Source of the DNA: SIG603 sp964370635 | GTDB lineage: Bacteria; Bacillota; Clostridia; Oscillospirales; Acutalibacteraceae | Direction of reading: 5' to 3' | Assembly: GCA_964370635.1 (NCBI GenBank) | Contig: CAYJJU010000032.1 | Coordinates: 1 to 17,231 of the forward strand | DNA length: 17,231 bases | In this document: positions 6,819 to 13,978 of the stretch, piece by piece | Layout: each line of letters begins with the position of its first letter | How positions within the stretch are numbered: the first letter of the stretch is position 1 | Position numbers and translations under genes: made by a program | Notes under the pieces: generated by a model | Told to the model about the DNA's origin: nothing | Databases searched by the model: none | What the model saw: only the letters and a program-made list of their open reading frames with translations

Positions 6819-7145
6819 ATGCTAGAAAAATTACCTGCCTGTCCGGTTGAAACCACGCTTACCTTGATAAGCGATAAATGGAAAGTTCTTATTTTAAGAG
6901 ATTTGGGCTTTGGTACTAAAAGATTTGGAGAGCTTAAAAAGTCCATAAGTGGGATATCGCAAAAAATGCTCACATCCAATTTAAGACAAATGGAAGAAAG
7001 CGGACTTGTAAAGCGAAAAGTTTATGCACAAGTGCCTCCTAAAGTAGAGTATAGCCTTACAGAGCTTGGAAACAGTCTAGGGCCTGTAATTAAGGCACTT
7101 GAAATTTGGGGCGTGGCCTACAAAGAAAAGCTTAATAATGCATAG
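6819..7145 (+). CDS. HxlR/DUF24-family transcriptional regulator
   Basis: This is a 108-residue winged-helix regulator. The typical opening CPVETTLTLISDKWKVLIL (8-26) is followed by FGELKKSISGISQKMLTSNLRQMEESGLV (36-64, helix-turn-helix and wing) and VEYSLTELGNSLGPVI (76-91). Cys8 is the only Cys and aligns with the conserved N-terminal Cys that lets B. subtilis YodB, CatR and HypR sense quinones or disulfide stress. The open frame extends upstream to 6768, but GGAGG (6806-6810) places the start at the ATG of 6819. It is divergent from the redox/ADP-ribosylation operon, across two palindromes in overlapping promoters, and probably controls both sides. The downstream lipoprotein gene follows without a gap. 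Confidence 0.9.
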   Translation: MLEKLPACPVETTLTLISDKWKVLILRDLGFGTKRFGELKKSISGISQKMLTSNLRQMEESGLVKRKVYAQVPPKVEYSLTELGNSLGPVIKALEIWGVAYKEKLNNA

Positions 7146-7154
7146 GTGAAAGAT

Positions 7155-8354
7155 ATGAAAAAAATTATGATGTTCGCAGTAATTGCGGTAAGCCTTTTGC
7201 TTTTAAGCGCATGCTCATTAGAGCCTGTGTATTATTCGGAAGAAGAGGTAATGGAGTACGCCCTTTATACATTTGGAAACGAAATAAAGACAGTGGAGAC
7301 GCTCACTTATCCATATGATGAAGAAGACAATACCACTATGTTTGAATTTGTTTTTAAAGATAAGCACGAAGTAGAATTTTCTGTATATAGCTATTCGGGC
7401 AGAGTAGGCTTTATATCGGGTCCTACGGCTTTTTTTGAAAAACGGATACACAATGACTATCTTGAAAAAAAGGTAGAAGTTAAAAGCGAGGAAATTGAAG
7501 ATTTAGTCTTTAAATATGATTTAAATGTAAATCTTGGAGACAGTTATTGCTCGATTAGGATTGAAGATATGGCGCAAATTGAAGATGCCTCAAAATTTAT
7601 AGAGGAGCTTGATGCCCTGATTGCGCTAGAATATAATAAAAATAATTTTGATGAAGATTTTAGCCCCGATACATACAGTGCAAACATAAGTGTAAAGCCC
7701 AACATAGACGGCTATGAAAATGTGCCAGAGGATTGGTATGATGAAACGGAATATTTGATAACTCGTGTGCGCCTGTCGGCATTTGAGGGTCAAAGGCTTA
7801 GTGATGATGAAATATTTGAAAATATAGAGCGTGCAATAGTTTACGACATTAAAGACGGTGGCGATGAAAAATATGTGCTTCCACAGGAAGTGCTACAAAA
7901 ATATCCTGCAGAGTACTTGTATATTGATAATGTAGAGCTATCTCACGAAGAATTTTCGTTTTATTTCTCCTATGACGCCGACGAGGAAAAATATTACATA
8001 GAAAATCTTGACCCTTGCCAAGAATCAGATTTAGACTTTAATTATTTTGACAAAGGGGTATTTAAATTTATGGCGGAGTCGCTTGGTGGAAGATATGAAA
8101 GCATTGACTATAAGGCACAGTGGGAAATTGGCGGAAAGCTGTTTTACGCAGAGCTTGTAAGGGACGAGGACGGTTATGAAGATTTCATAGTGCATGAGAA
8201 AAATGAGAGAATAACACTAGACGAAAACGGCGACCGAAACAACGGAACAACGGCAGGCAGGGCCTTTAGTTTAGAGGATTTAGAAAAAATTTTAAACGCA
8301 AAAATCCACATTGACAATGAAAATCAAACTGCTACCATTGAAATTTTAGAATAA
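7155..8354 (+). CDS. Lipoprotein of unknown function
   Basis: This is a 399-residue exported lipoprotein. It has a basic N-terminus (MKKIMM), a hydrophobic stretch and the lipobox LSAC with Cys20 as the lipidated residue. The mature protein is very acidic with many Glu, Asp and Tyr and no recognised domain. The C-terminal part has an AGRAFSLEDLEK segment. GTG at 7146 would add three residues, but AGGTG (7144-7148), which overlaps the regulator's stop codon, is properly spaced only for the ATG at 7155. It is cotranscribed with the HxlR regulator, so its expression may respond to the same signal. Lipidation and membrane anchoring are well supported; the role is not known. Confidence 0.82.
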   Translation: MKKIMMFAVIAVSLLLLSACSLEPVYYSEEEVMEYALYTFGNEIKTVETLTYPYDEEDNTTMFEFVFKDKHEVEFSVYSYSGRVGFISGPTAFFEKRIHNDYLEKKVEVKSEEIEDLVFKYDLNVNLGDSYCSIRIEDMAQIEDASKFIEELDALIALEYNKNNFDEDFSPDTYSANISVKPNIDGYENVPEDWYDETEYLITRVRLSAFEGQRLSDDEIFENIERAIVYDIKDGGDEKYVLPQEVLQKYPAEYLYIDNVELSHEEFSFYFSYDADEEKYYIENLDPCQESDLDFNYFDKGVFKFMAESLGGRYESIDYKAQWEIGGKLFYAELVRDEDGYEDFIVHEKNERITLDENGDRNNGTTAGRAFSLEDLEKILNAKIHIDNENQTATIEILE

Positions 8355-8369
8355 AATGAAAAACAACAC

Positions 8370-8398
8370 TTGCAATTTTATTAAAAATAATGTATAAT
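8370..8398 (+). promoter_or_regulatory. Promoter of the aromatic amino acid operon leader
   Basis: TTGCAA (8370-8375), 17 bases, then a perfect TATAAT (8393-8398). Transcription would start near 8405, about 25 bases ahead of the leader ORF, giving a leader RNA of about 225 nt before aroF. Confidence 0.75.
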
Positions 8399-8429
8399 AA
8401 TACAAATTTAGATTTTAGAGGATTTAATT

Positions 8430-8534
8430 ATGTTATCACGCTTAACTAATACAGTTGTATTTTTCTTTGCAAGCTGGGCACGATTTATGGGCTTCGGCTA
8501 TTTTAGCATGCGAAAAAATATGGGTGTAAAGTAA
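8430..8534 (+). CDS. Aromatic-rich leader peptide for attenuation (34 aa)
   Basis: This is a 34-codon ORF: ATG at 8430, TAA at 8532-8534, with ribosome binding site AGAGGA (8417-8422). The peptide contains Phe11-Phe12-Phe13, Trp16, Phe19, Phe22, Tyr24 and Phe25: eight aromatic residues in 15 positions, all before codon 26. The downstream operon makes Phe and Tyr precursors. The last codons (Met31-Gly32-Val33) encode ATGGGTGT, which can pair with the 5' arm of the terminator before aroF. Slow translation at the aromatic codons would leave that segment free, while translation to the stop would cover it. This is the classical ribosome-mediated attenuation layout. The ORF could instead be a small hydrophobic protein, but position, composition and pairing favour a leader. 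Confidence 0.75.
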   Translation: MLSRLTNTVVFFFASWARFMGFGYFSMRKNMGVK

Positions 8535-8607
8535 ATTAGCATAGTAAAAATCTAATTTTTAGTATTATTTAACACTCATTGATTTTTTAATTGATGAGTG
8601 TATTTTT
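8520..8607 (+). promoter_or_regulatory. Transcription attenuator: antiterminator and terminator of the aro operon
   Basis: Two mutually exclusive structures can be drawn. Terminator: ACACTCAT (8572-8579) pairs with ATGAGTGT (8594-8601). The stem is extended by two G-U pairs and ATT/AAT to 13 bp with a TTTT loop, and is followed by ATTTTTATTT. Antiterminator: ATGGGTGT (8520-8527, inside the leader ORF) pairs with the same ACACTCAT, 8 bp with one G-U, enclosing a small hairpin TAAAAAT/ATTTTTA (8545-8561). No T-box consensus is visible. The terminator stem is AT-rich, so its strength needs measurement. Confidence 0.7.
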
Positions 8608-8630
8608 ATTTAATTTAGGAGGACAAAAGT

Positions 8631-9644
8631 ATGGTTATAGTAATGAAACCGGGCACAAAAGAAGAGGAAATTAAGGCACTGGTCGAAAAATTTGAAAGAA
8701 GGGGACTTGCGGTTGCAATAACAAATGGTATAGGTTGTTCAATTTTAGGGCTTGTGGGCGATACTACGTCGCTTGACATAGATAAAATTTCAATAATACC
8801 TCATGTTGAAAGGGTAATGCGTGTGCAAGAGCCCTACAAAAAAGCAAATAGAAAATTCCATCCAGAGGATACATTAATCACTGTGGGAAATGCTAAAATA
8901 GGCGCCGGCAATTTTTCCGTTATAGCAGGGCCTTGCTCTGTCGAGTCACGTGAGCAGATAATCTCAGTAAGTGAAAGCGTGAAAAAATCTGGTGCGACTA
9001 TGTTTAGAGGTGGCGCATTTAAGCCTAGAACCTCGCCATATTCTTTCCAAGGAATGGGAACAGAAGGCCTTGATTTGCTATTAGAGGCAAAAAAAGCAAG
9101 TGGCCTGCCAATAGTCACAGAGATTATGAGCCCAAAATTTTGCGAGCTTTTTGAAGAGAAGGTAGATGTAATTCAAGTAGGCGCAAGAAACATGCAAAAC
9201 TTTGATTTATTAAAAGAAGTTGGTAAAACTTCTAAACCAATACTCTTAAAAAGAGGTCTTTCAAACAGCTATGAGGAATGGATAATGTCCGCCGAATACA
9301 TCATGGCAGAGGGTAATGAGAATGTAATTTTGTGTGAGCGTGGAATAAGAACCTTTGAGACATTTACAAGAAATACGCTAGATGTGTCGGCAATTCCTGC
9401 AATAAAAAGCATGAGCCACCTTCCAATAGTCGTAGACCCATCGCATTCCGCCGGAATGTACTGGATGGTAGAACCTCTTGCAATGGCGGCAGTCGCAGCA
9501 GGTGCAGATGGACTCATGATAGAGGTGCACAACGATCCCGAAAATGCAAAGTGCGACGGGCAACAGTCTTTAACACCGACAAAATTTGACCTGTTAATGG
9601 GCAAAATTTCGGCAGTGGCACAAATTATGAATAAGAATGTTTAG
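8631..9644 (+). CDS. aroF: 3-deoxy-7-phosphoheptulonate (DAHP) synthase, type I-beta with N-terminal regulatory domain
   Basis: This enzyme condenses phosphoenolpyruvate with erythrose 4-phosphate, the first step of the shikimate pathway. The 337 residues match the Thermotoga-type enzyme in length and even numbering: metal ligands Cys102, His272, Glu298 and Asp309 fall in GPCSVES (100-106), DPSHSAG (269-275), the IEVHNDP region and KCDGQQSL (307-314). KPRTSPYSFQG (131-141) and LKRG (206-209) bind substrates. Residues 1-70 form the ferredoxin-like (ACT-like) domain that mediates feedback inhibition by Tyr or Phe in this subclass. There is no chorismate mutase domain. AGGAGG at 8617-8622 fixes the start. 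It is first gene of the operon, directly behind the attenuator, so input to the pathway is probably controlled both by attenuation and allosterically. Confidence 0.96.
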   Translation: MVIVMKPGTKEEEIKALVEKFERRGLAVAITNGIGCSILGLVGDTTSLDIDKISIIPHVERVMRVQEPYKKANRKFHPEDTLITVGNAKIGAGNFSVIAGPCSVESREQIISVSESVKKSGATMFRGGAFKPRTSPYSFQGMGTEGLDLLLEAKKASGLPIVTEIMSPKFCELFEEKVDVIQVGARNMQNFDLLKEVGKTSKPILLKRGLSNSYEEWIMSAEYIMAEGNENVILCERGIRTFETFTRNTLDVSAIPAIKSMSHLPIVVDPSHSAGMYWMVEPLAMAAVAAGADGLMIEVHNDPENAKCDGQQSLTPTKFDLLMGKISAVAQIMNKNV

Positions 9645-9653
9645 GGGTAAATT

Positions 9654-10820
9654 ATGGATTTAGTCATAAAACCGGGACGCTTAAGCGGAGCAATAACTCC
9701 ACCGCCTTCAAAATCGCAGGCGCACAGGGCCATAATTGCGTCAAGCCTTGCAGGAGGCGGCGAAATATCAAATCTTGCCTTTTCAAAAGACATAGAGGCA
9801 ACGCTAAACTGCATGAATATACTAAAAAACTGCATGAAAGGCGAAATGCCAAAACTGTTTTGCGGTGAATCAGGCTCTACTCTGCGCTTTTTAATTCCTA
9901 TAGCCCTTGCGCTTTGCGAGGGTGCAGTTTTCACGGGTGAAGGCAGGCTTATGCAAAGACCGCAACAGCCTTATTTTGATATGTTTGATGAAAAGGGAAT
10001 TAAATACGAAGCTCTTGATGAGTCACTTATGGTAAAAGGAAAGCTTTTTTTGGGGGACTATAAACTTTTTGGCAATGTTTCCTCTCAGTTTATAACAGGC
10101 CTTTTATATGCCTTGCCGCTGATAGATGGGGACAGCACGGTTACACTTAAAAGCAGTTTGGAGTCAAAGGCTTATGTGGACATGACCATAGATGTGTTAA
10201 AAAAGTTTGGCGTGGAAATTGGGGAATCGGACTTTGGCTACAAGATAAAGGGAAACCAGAAATATATCCCCTGCGACATGACGGTCGAGAGCGATTATTC
10301 ACAGGCAGCATTTTGGTTTGTGGCGAATTCCTTGGGCTCAAACATAAAAATAGAGGGATTAAACCACAAGTCTTTACAAGGCGACATGTGTATAATTGAC
10401 TATACAAAAATCCTAAATAGCGACGAAGACATAGTGGAGCTTGATGTCAGCCAGTGCCCGGATTTAGTTCCAATACTCTCTGTGCATGCGGCACTTAGAG
10501 ACGGCAAGGAAACAAGAATAATTAATGCGGCAAGGCTAAAAATTAAGGAGAGCGATAGGCTTAACACCGTTGCGACCGAGCTTAATAAACTCGGGGCAAA
10601 TGTAAAAGAATTTGACGATAAACTGATTATAAAAGGCGTAAAAGAGTTTAATGGTGCAGTCACCGACGCGCACAACGACCATAGAATAGCCATGATGCTT
10701 GCCATAGCCGCAACAAGGGCTACGGGAGTGGTAACAATAAAAATGGCGGAATGCGTTAAAAAAAGCTACCCGAATTTTTGGGAGCATTATAAATCCTTAG
10801 GAGGAAAAATTTGTGAGTGA
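9654..10820 (+). CDS. aroA: 3-phosphoshikimate 1-carboxyvinyltransferase (EPSP synthase)
   Basis: EPSP synthase transfers the enolpyruvyl group of PEP to shikimate 3-phosphate. The 388 residues are about 35-40 shorter than the common 425, with the losses in surface segments rather than the active site. Visible motifs are PSKSQAHR (18-25: Lys20, Ser21, Arg25), ESGSTLRF (72-79), NVSSQFITGLL (141-151), PDLVPI (269-274, catalytic Asp270), KIKESDRL (296-303, Glu299), DHRIAM (342-347) and KKSYPNFWEHY (369-379). The gene starts 9 bases after aroF behind a modest AGGGG. Its end overlaps the start of pheA by 8 bases. Cytosolic. Confidence 0.95.
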   Translation: MDLVIKPGRLSGAITPPPSKSQAHRAIIASSLAGGGEISNLAFSKDIEATLNCMNILKNCMKGEMPKLFCGESGSTLRFLIPIALALCEGAVFTGEGRLMQRPQQPYFDMFDEKGIKYEALDESLMVKGKLFLGDYKLFGNVSSQFITGLLYALPLIDGDSTVTLKSSLESKAYVDMTIDVLKKFGVEIGESDFGYKIKGNQKYIPCDMTVESDYSQAAFWFVANSLGSNIKIEGLNHKSLQGDMCIIDYTKILNSDEDIVELDVSQCPDLVPILSVHAALRDGKETRIINAARLKIKESDRLNTVATELNKLGANVKEFDDKLIIKGVKEFNGAVTDAHNDHRIAMMLAIAATRATGVVTIKMAECVKKSYPNFWEHYKSLGGKICE

Positions 10821-11673
10821 AATGAGAAAAGCTATAAAAAATCCTAAAGTGGTTTATCAAGGAATTGAGGGTGCATACACTCAGGAAGCGGCACTCATGT
10901 TTTTTGGAGAAGAGGCAAATACTCAGGCTGTAAAGACTTGGGAAGAGGTTTTTGCTTTAATTGAAAATGGCAGTGCAGATTACGGAGTTTTCCCTATAGA
11001 AAACAGCTCTACAGGCTCGATTATTCAAGTTTACGACCTGCTTTTAAAGTACGGACATTTTATAGTAGGAGAGCAAACTGTAAAAATTGACCACTGTTTG
11101 ATGGGGAAAAAAGGTGTTCAAATTTCAGATATAGAAAAAATTTATTCTCATGAGCAAGGCCTGCTACAATGCGCAGACTTTTTAAACACTTATCCGAATT
11201 GGGAGAAAAATGCGGTGCTAAACACTGCAATTGCGTGTAAATTTGTGGCGGATAAAGGTGACAAGACCATGGCGGCAATAGGCTCAAAGCGCTGTGGAAA
11301 AATTTACGGGCTACAGCAAATTTGCGACAATATCAATATGTCAGACAAGAACTATACACGATTTATCGTAGTTTCAAAATTTTTAGAAAACAGGGGAAGT
11401 TGTGAAAAACTAAGCACGGTATTTGCACTGCCCCACAAAAAAGGTGCGCTAAGTGAGATAATAAATCTATGCGCAAATGGTGGACTAAACCTTACAAAAA
11501 TTGAATCAAGACCAATACTTGGAAAAACTTGGGAGTACAGGTTTTTTATGGATTTTGCAAGCGACATAAACGACGAGGGCTTAGAAAAAACGCTTGAAAA
11601 AATAAAAGACACAGCAGTAGAATTTAAACTGCTCGGCAGGTATGAGCCCTGCAAGATTGTGGAGGGAATATGA
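10813..11673 (+). CDS. pheA: Prephenate dehydratase with C-terminal ACT domain
   Basis: This enzyme converts prephenate to phenylpyruvate, committing flux to phenylalanine. The 286 residues contain a catalytic domain (about 12-190) with PIENSSTGSI (61-70), SHEQGLLQC (112-120) and the TRF motif NYTRF (180-184). An ACT domain (about 200-278) follows, with GALSEI (211-216) and ESRP (231-234), where Phe normally binds as feedback inhibitor. It starts with GTG at 10813: AGGAGG (10799-10804) lies 8 bases before it, whereas the in-frame ATG at 10822 would be too far away. It is monofunctional; no chorismate mutase domain is fused, so that enzyme must be encoded elsewhere. It overlaps aroA upstream and shares an ATGA overlap with aroQ downstream. 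Confidence 0.95.
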   Translation: MSEMRKAIKNPKVVYQGIEGAYTQEAALMFFGEEANTQAVKTWEEVFALIENGSADYGVFPIENSSTGSIIQVYDLLLKYGHFIVGEQTVKIDHCLMGKKGVQISDIEKIYSHEQGLLQCADFLNTYPNWEKNAVLNTAIACKFVADKGDKTMAAIGSKRCGKIYGLQQICDNINMSDKNYTRFIVVSKFLENRGSCEKLSTVFALPHKKGALSEIINLCANGGLNLTKIESRPILGKTWEYRFFMDFASDINDEGLEKTLEKIKDTAVEFKLLGRYEPCKIVEGI

Positions 11674-12113
11674 AAATTTTAGTAATAAACGGGCCTAATA
11701 TTAATATGCTAGGCGTAAGAGAGCCGCAAATTTACGGTGGTAAAAATTATGCCGACCTTTGTGATGATATACAAAAGCACGCAGAAAATTTTGGCGTGGA
11801 GGTAAAATGCTTTCAATCAAACCACGAGGGCGAAATTATTGATATGATACACAGCGCTTATGGCGACTTTGATGGAATTATAATAAATCCTGCGGCTTTC
11901 ACTCATTATAGCTATGGGGTGCTAGACGCACTTAAGGCGGTGGATTTGCCATGCATAGAAGTGCATATATCAAATGTCCATAAGCGTGAAGAATTTAGGC
12001 ATAAATCCGTGACCGTGGCGGCCTGTGTGGGTCAAATTTGCGGACTTGGCCTATATGGATACATCGCCGCACTCGATTATTTTATTCATCAGGAGAAAAA
12101 TAATGCAAATTAA
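11670..12113 (+). CDS. aroQ: 3-dehydroquinate dehydratase, type II
   Basis: This enzyme dehydrates 3-dehydroquinate to 3-dehydroshikimate. Its 147 residues are the usual type II size (dodecameric flavodoxin-like fold). Motifs are NGPNINMLGVREPQIYG (7-23; Arg17, catalytic Tyr22), FQSNHEGEIID (48-58), INPAAFTH (72-79; Asn73, His79) and EVHISNVHKREEFRHKS (97-113; His99, Arg110). The common NPGAYTH reads NPAAFTH here, and the usual Arg of the following 'IRDAL' is replaced (VLDAL). These are mild departures that could alter substrate contacts. ATG overlaps the pheA stop (ATGA) behind GGAGGG, so translation is coupled. Confidence 0.95.
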   Translation: MKILVINGPNINMLGVREPQIYGGKNYADLCDDIQKHAENFGVEVKCFQSNHEGEIIDMIHSAYGDFDGIIINPAAFTHYSYGVLDALKAVDLPCIEVHISNVHKREEFRHKSVTVAACVGQICGLGLYGYIAALDYFIHQEKNNAN

Positions 12114-12948
12114 AAAACTGTGCGTAATAGGCGACCCCATAGAGCATTCGAAATCGCCGATTATTCATAATACCATGATAAAGGCGATGGGTTTGCCGTA
12201 TGTTTACGATTATAACAAAGTTGTATCAGGTGACATAAAAAACTGGATTAAAACTGCAAAAGAGCTAAATTATGTAGGATTTAATGCAACGATGCCACAC
12301 AAAGTTGACATAATTCCATTTATTGATGTGATGGATGAAGAGGCGAAATTATATGGTGCCGCAAATACTATTTGTTTTAGAGATGGCAAAATTTACGGAT
12401 TTAATACAGACGGAATAGGTTTTTTATATTCTCTTTTAGAAAAAGGAGTGAGCCCAAAGGGGAAAAACGTCACAGTAATAGGAGCTGGAGGCGCAGGAGG
12501 CGCTGTCGCCCTTAAAATGGTGAAAGAGGGCGCAAAAAAAGTAAGTGTTTTAAACAGAAGTCTTGAAAAAGCACAGAGCCTATGCCAAAGATTTCCCGAT
12601 AAAATGCAGGCGTTTAATTTTACTGACAAGAATTTAAAAAATTTGGCAAAGGACAGCGACATACTGATAAACGGCACATCTCTTGGCATGGGTGGTGTAG
12701 ATAGGGATTTTGAAAATTTAGAATTTTTAAGCGCCCTTCCAAAAACGGCAATAGTATGCGACTTAATTTATTTTCCTGAAAAAACAAAGCTGTTAAAAAG
12801 GGCAGAGGAATTAAACTTAAAAACTTTAGGGGGCGTAGGAATGCTACTTTATCAAGGCATTTACGCACTCGAATATATGACAGGAGAGAAGCTTGATTTT
12901 AACAAAATGGCAAGCCTTGTTAAAGCGGAGCTTGTAAAGCTTTTCTAA
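12103..12948 (+). CDS. aroE: Shikimate dehydrogenase
   Basis: Shikimate dehydrogenase reduces 3-dehydroshikimate to shikimate with NADPH. The 281 residues show the shikimate-binding HSKSP (15-19), NATMPHK (61-67, catalytic Lys67), GAANTI (85-90), NTDGIGF (101-107, catalytic Asp103), the nucleotide loop GAGGAGG (127-133), NRS (151-153) and GVGMLLYQG (244-252, Gln251). The usual NVT is NAT. The open frame reaches back to 12025, inside aroQ. The start is set at 12103 because AGGAG (12091-12095) precedes it and homologues begin there; it overlaps the aroQ end by 11 bases. Arg152 after the loop is consistent with NADP preference. Confidence 0.95.
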   Translation: MQIKKLCVIGDPIEHSKSPIIHNTMIKAMGLPYVYDYNKVVSGDIKNWIKTAKELNYVGFNATMPHKVDIIPFIDVMDEEAKLYGAANTICFRDGKIYGFNTDGIGFLYSLLEKGVSPKGKNVTVIGAGGAGGAVALKMVKEGAKKVSVLNRSLEKAQSLCQRFPDKMQAFNFTDKNLKNLAKDSDILINGTSLGMGGVDRDFENLEFLSALPKTAIVCDLIYFPEKTKLLKRAEELNLKTLGGVGMLLYQGIYALEYMTGEKLDFNKMASLVKAELVKLF

Positions 12949-12968
12949 GTGTAAAGGAAGGGATATCA

Positions 12969-13811
12969 ATGAGTAAAAACATAGGTGTAGTAGGACTGGG
13001 ACTTATCGGCGCTTCGTTTTGCAAGGCGATAAAACTTAGGACACAGCATAAAATTTTAGGTTATGATATAAGCGAAGAAGTTACGAGTTTAGCACTTTCC
13101 GACAAGGTGATAGACGAAAAAATTGACAGTGAAACTCTGGCACTTTGCGACATAGTGATAATTGCGCTATATCCAAAGGACACTATAAATTTTGTGAAAG
13201 AGAATATTAAAAATTTTAAGAAATCTGCGGTAATAGTCGATTGCGCCGGCGTTAAAGAAAATATATGTGACAGTTTGTTTTCATATTGTAAAGAAAATGA
13301 ATTGCATTTTATAGGCGGTCATCCCATGGCAGGCATAGAAAAAAGCGGATATGAAGCATCTTTTGAAGCGCTTTTTGAAGGAGCGTCAATGATTTTGTGT
13401 CCCGAAGAGGATAGCGATAAAGAGGCGGTATCAAGGCTTGAGGATTTATTTTCATCAATTGGTTTTTCAAAGCTTATATGCGCAAGCCCCAAAAAGCACG
13501 ACCAGATGATAGCTTTTACCTCACAACTTGCGCACGTAGTGTCGAGTGCATATATAAAAAGCCCGTCGTCAAGCAAACATATAGGCTTTTCGGCAGGCAG
13601 TTTTAAAGATTTAACCCGTGTAGCATATTTAAATGAATACATGTGGACTCAGCTGTTTTTTGAAAATAAGGATAACTTAATAAAAGAAATTGATATAATA
13701 ACAAAGCATTTAAGCGAGTACAAAACCGCACTTTTAAACGATGATAAAGAAGAGATGCAGGCATTACTGCTAGACGGAAAGCTTGCAAAGATTAAGTCAA
13801 ACGGCAATTAA
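12969..13811 (+). CDS. tyrA: Prephenate dehydrogenase
   Basis: This enzyme oxidatively decarboxylates prephenate to 4-hydroxyphenylpyruvate, the tyrosine branch. The 280 residues contain the Rossmann motif GLGLIGAS (9-16), YDIS with Asp33 after the second strand (suggesting NAD+), GGHPMAG (116-122), the catalytic-region His in TSQLAHV (His189) and GSFKDLTRVA (210-219). There is no C-terminal ACT domain, so Tyr feedback, if any, would act within the catalytic domain. The start follows GGAAGGG with normal spacing, 20 bases after aroE. It is last in the operon, so with pheA both Phe and Tyr branches are present in one transcript. Confidence 0.93.
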   Translation: MSKNIGVVGLGLIGASFCKAIKLRTQHKILGYDISEEVTSLALSDKVIDEKIDSETLALCDIVIIALYPKDTINFVKENIKNFKKSAVIVDCAGVKENICDSLFSYCKENELHFIGGHPMAGIEKSGYEASFEALFEGASMILCPEEDSDKEAVSRLEDLFSSIGFSKLICASPKKHDQMIAFTSQLAHVVSSAYIKSPSSSKHIGFSAGSFKDLTRVAYLNEYMWTQLFFENKDNLIKEIDIITKHLSEYKTALLNDDKEEMQALLLDGKLAKIKSNGN

Positions 13812-13829
13812 ATGAAATTTATAAGCAAA

Positions 13830-13866
13830 AAACCTGCCCTTAGCATTTTTGATTAGGGGCAGGTTT
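13830..13866 (-). terminator. Terminator of the isomerase-ligase fusion gene
   Basis: Perfect 10-bp arms AAACCTGCCC (13830-13839) and GGGCAGGTTT (13857-13866). On the minus strand the stem is followed by six T in all, typical of a rho-independent terminator. On the plus strand it lacks a T-run. The 8-mer GACAGTCT (minus strand, 13874-13867) immediately precedes the stem. Confidence 0.75.
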
Positions 13867-13919
13867 AGACTGTCAATAAACTTTTGTGGTAAAAAATGCG
13901 CTACAAAAAGGACGAGATT

Positions 13920-13970
13920 AGGAAAGTTTTTTATCACAAAACTTTCCTCTTTTGCCTTTTAAGGGCAAAA
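13920..13970 (+). terminator. Hairpins at the end of the aro operon
   Basis: AGGAAAGTTTT (13920-13930) and AAAACTTTCCT (13938-13948) form a perfect 11-bp stem, followed by CTTTTGCCTTTT. A second stem TTTTGCC/GGCAAAA (13950-13970) follows directly. This is likely the plus-strand terminator of the aro operon, with an interrupted T-run. It is placed between the convergent genes. Confidence 0.55.
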
Positions 13971-13978
13971 TTCACCTT

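Noticed and set aside
8535..8630. T-box riboswitch before aroF
   Set aside because: No T-box bulge sequence or specifier stem is visible and the leader is too short; peptide attenuation explains the region better.
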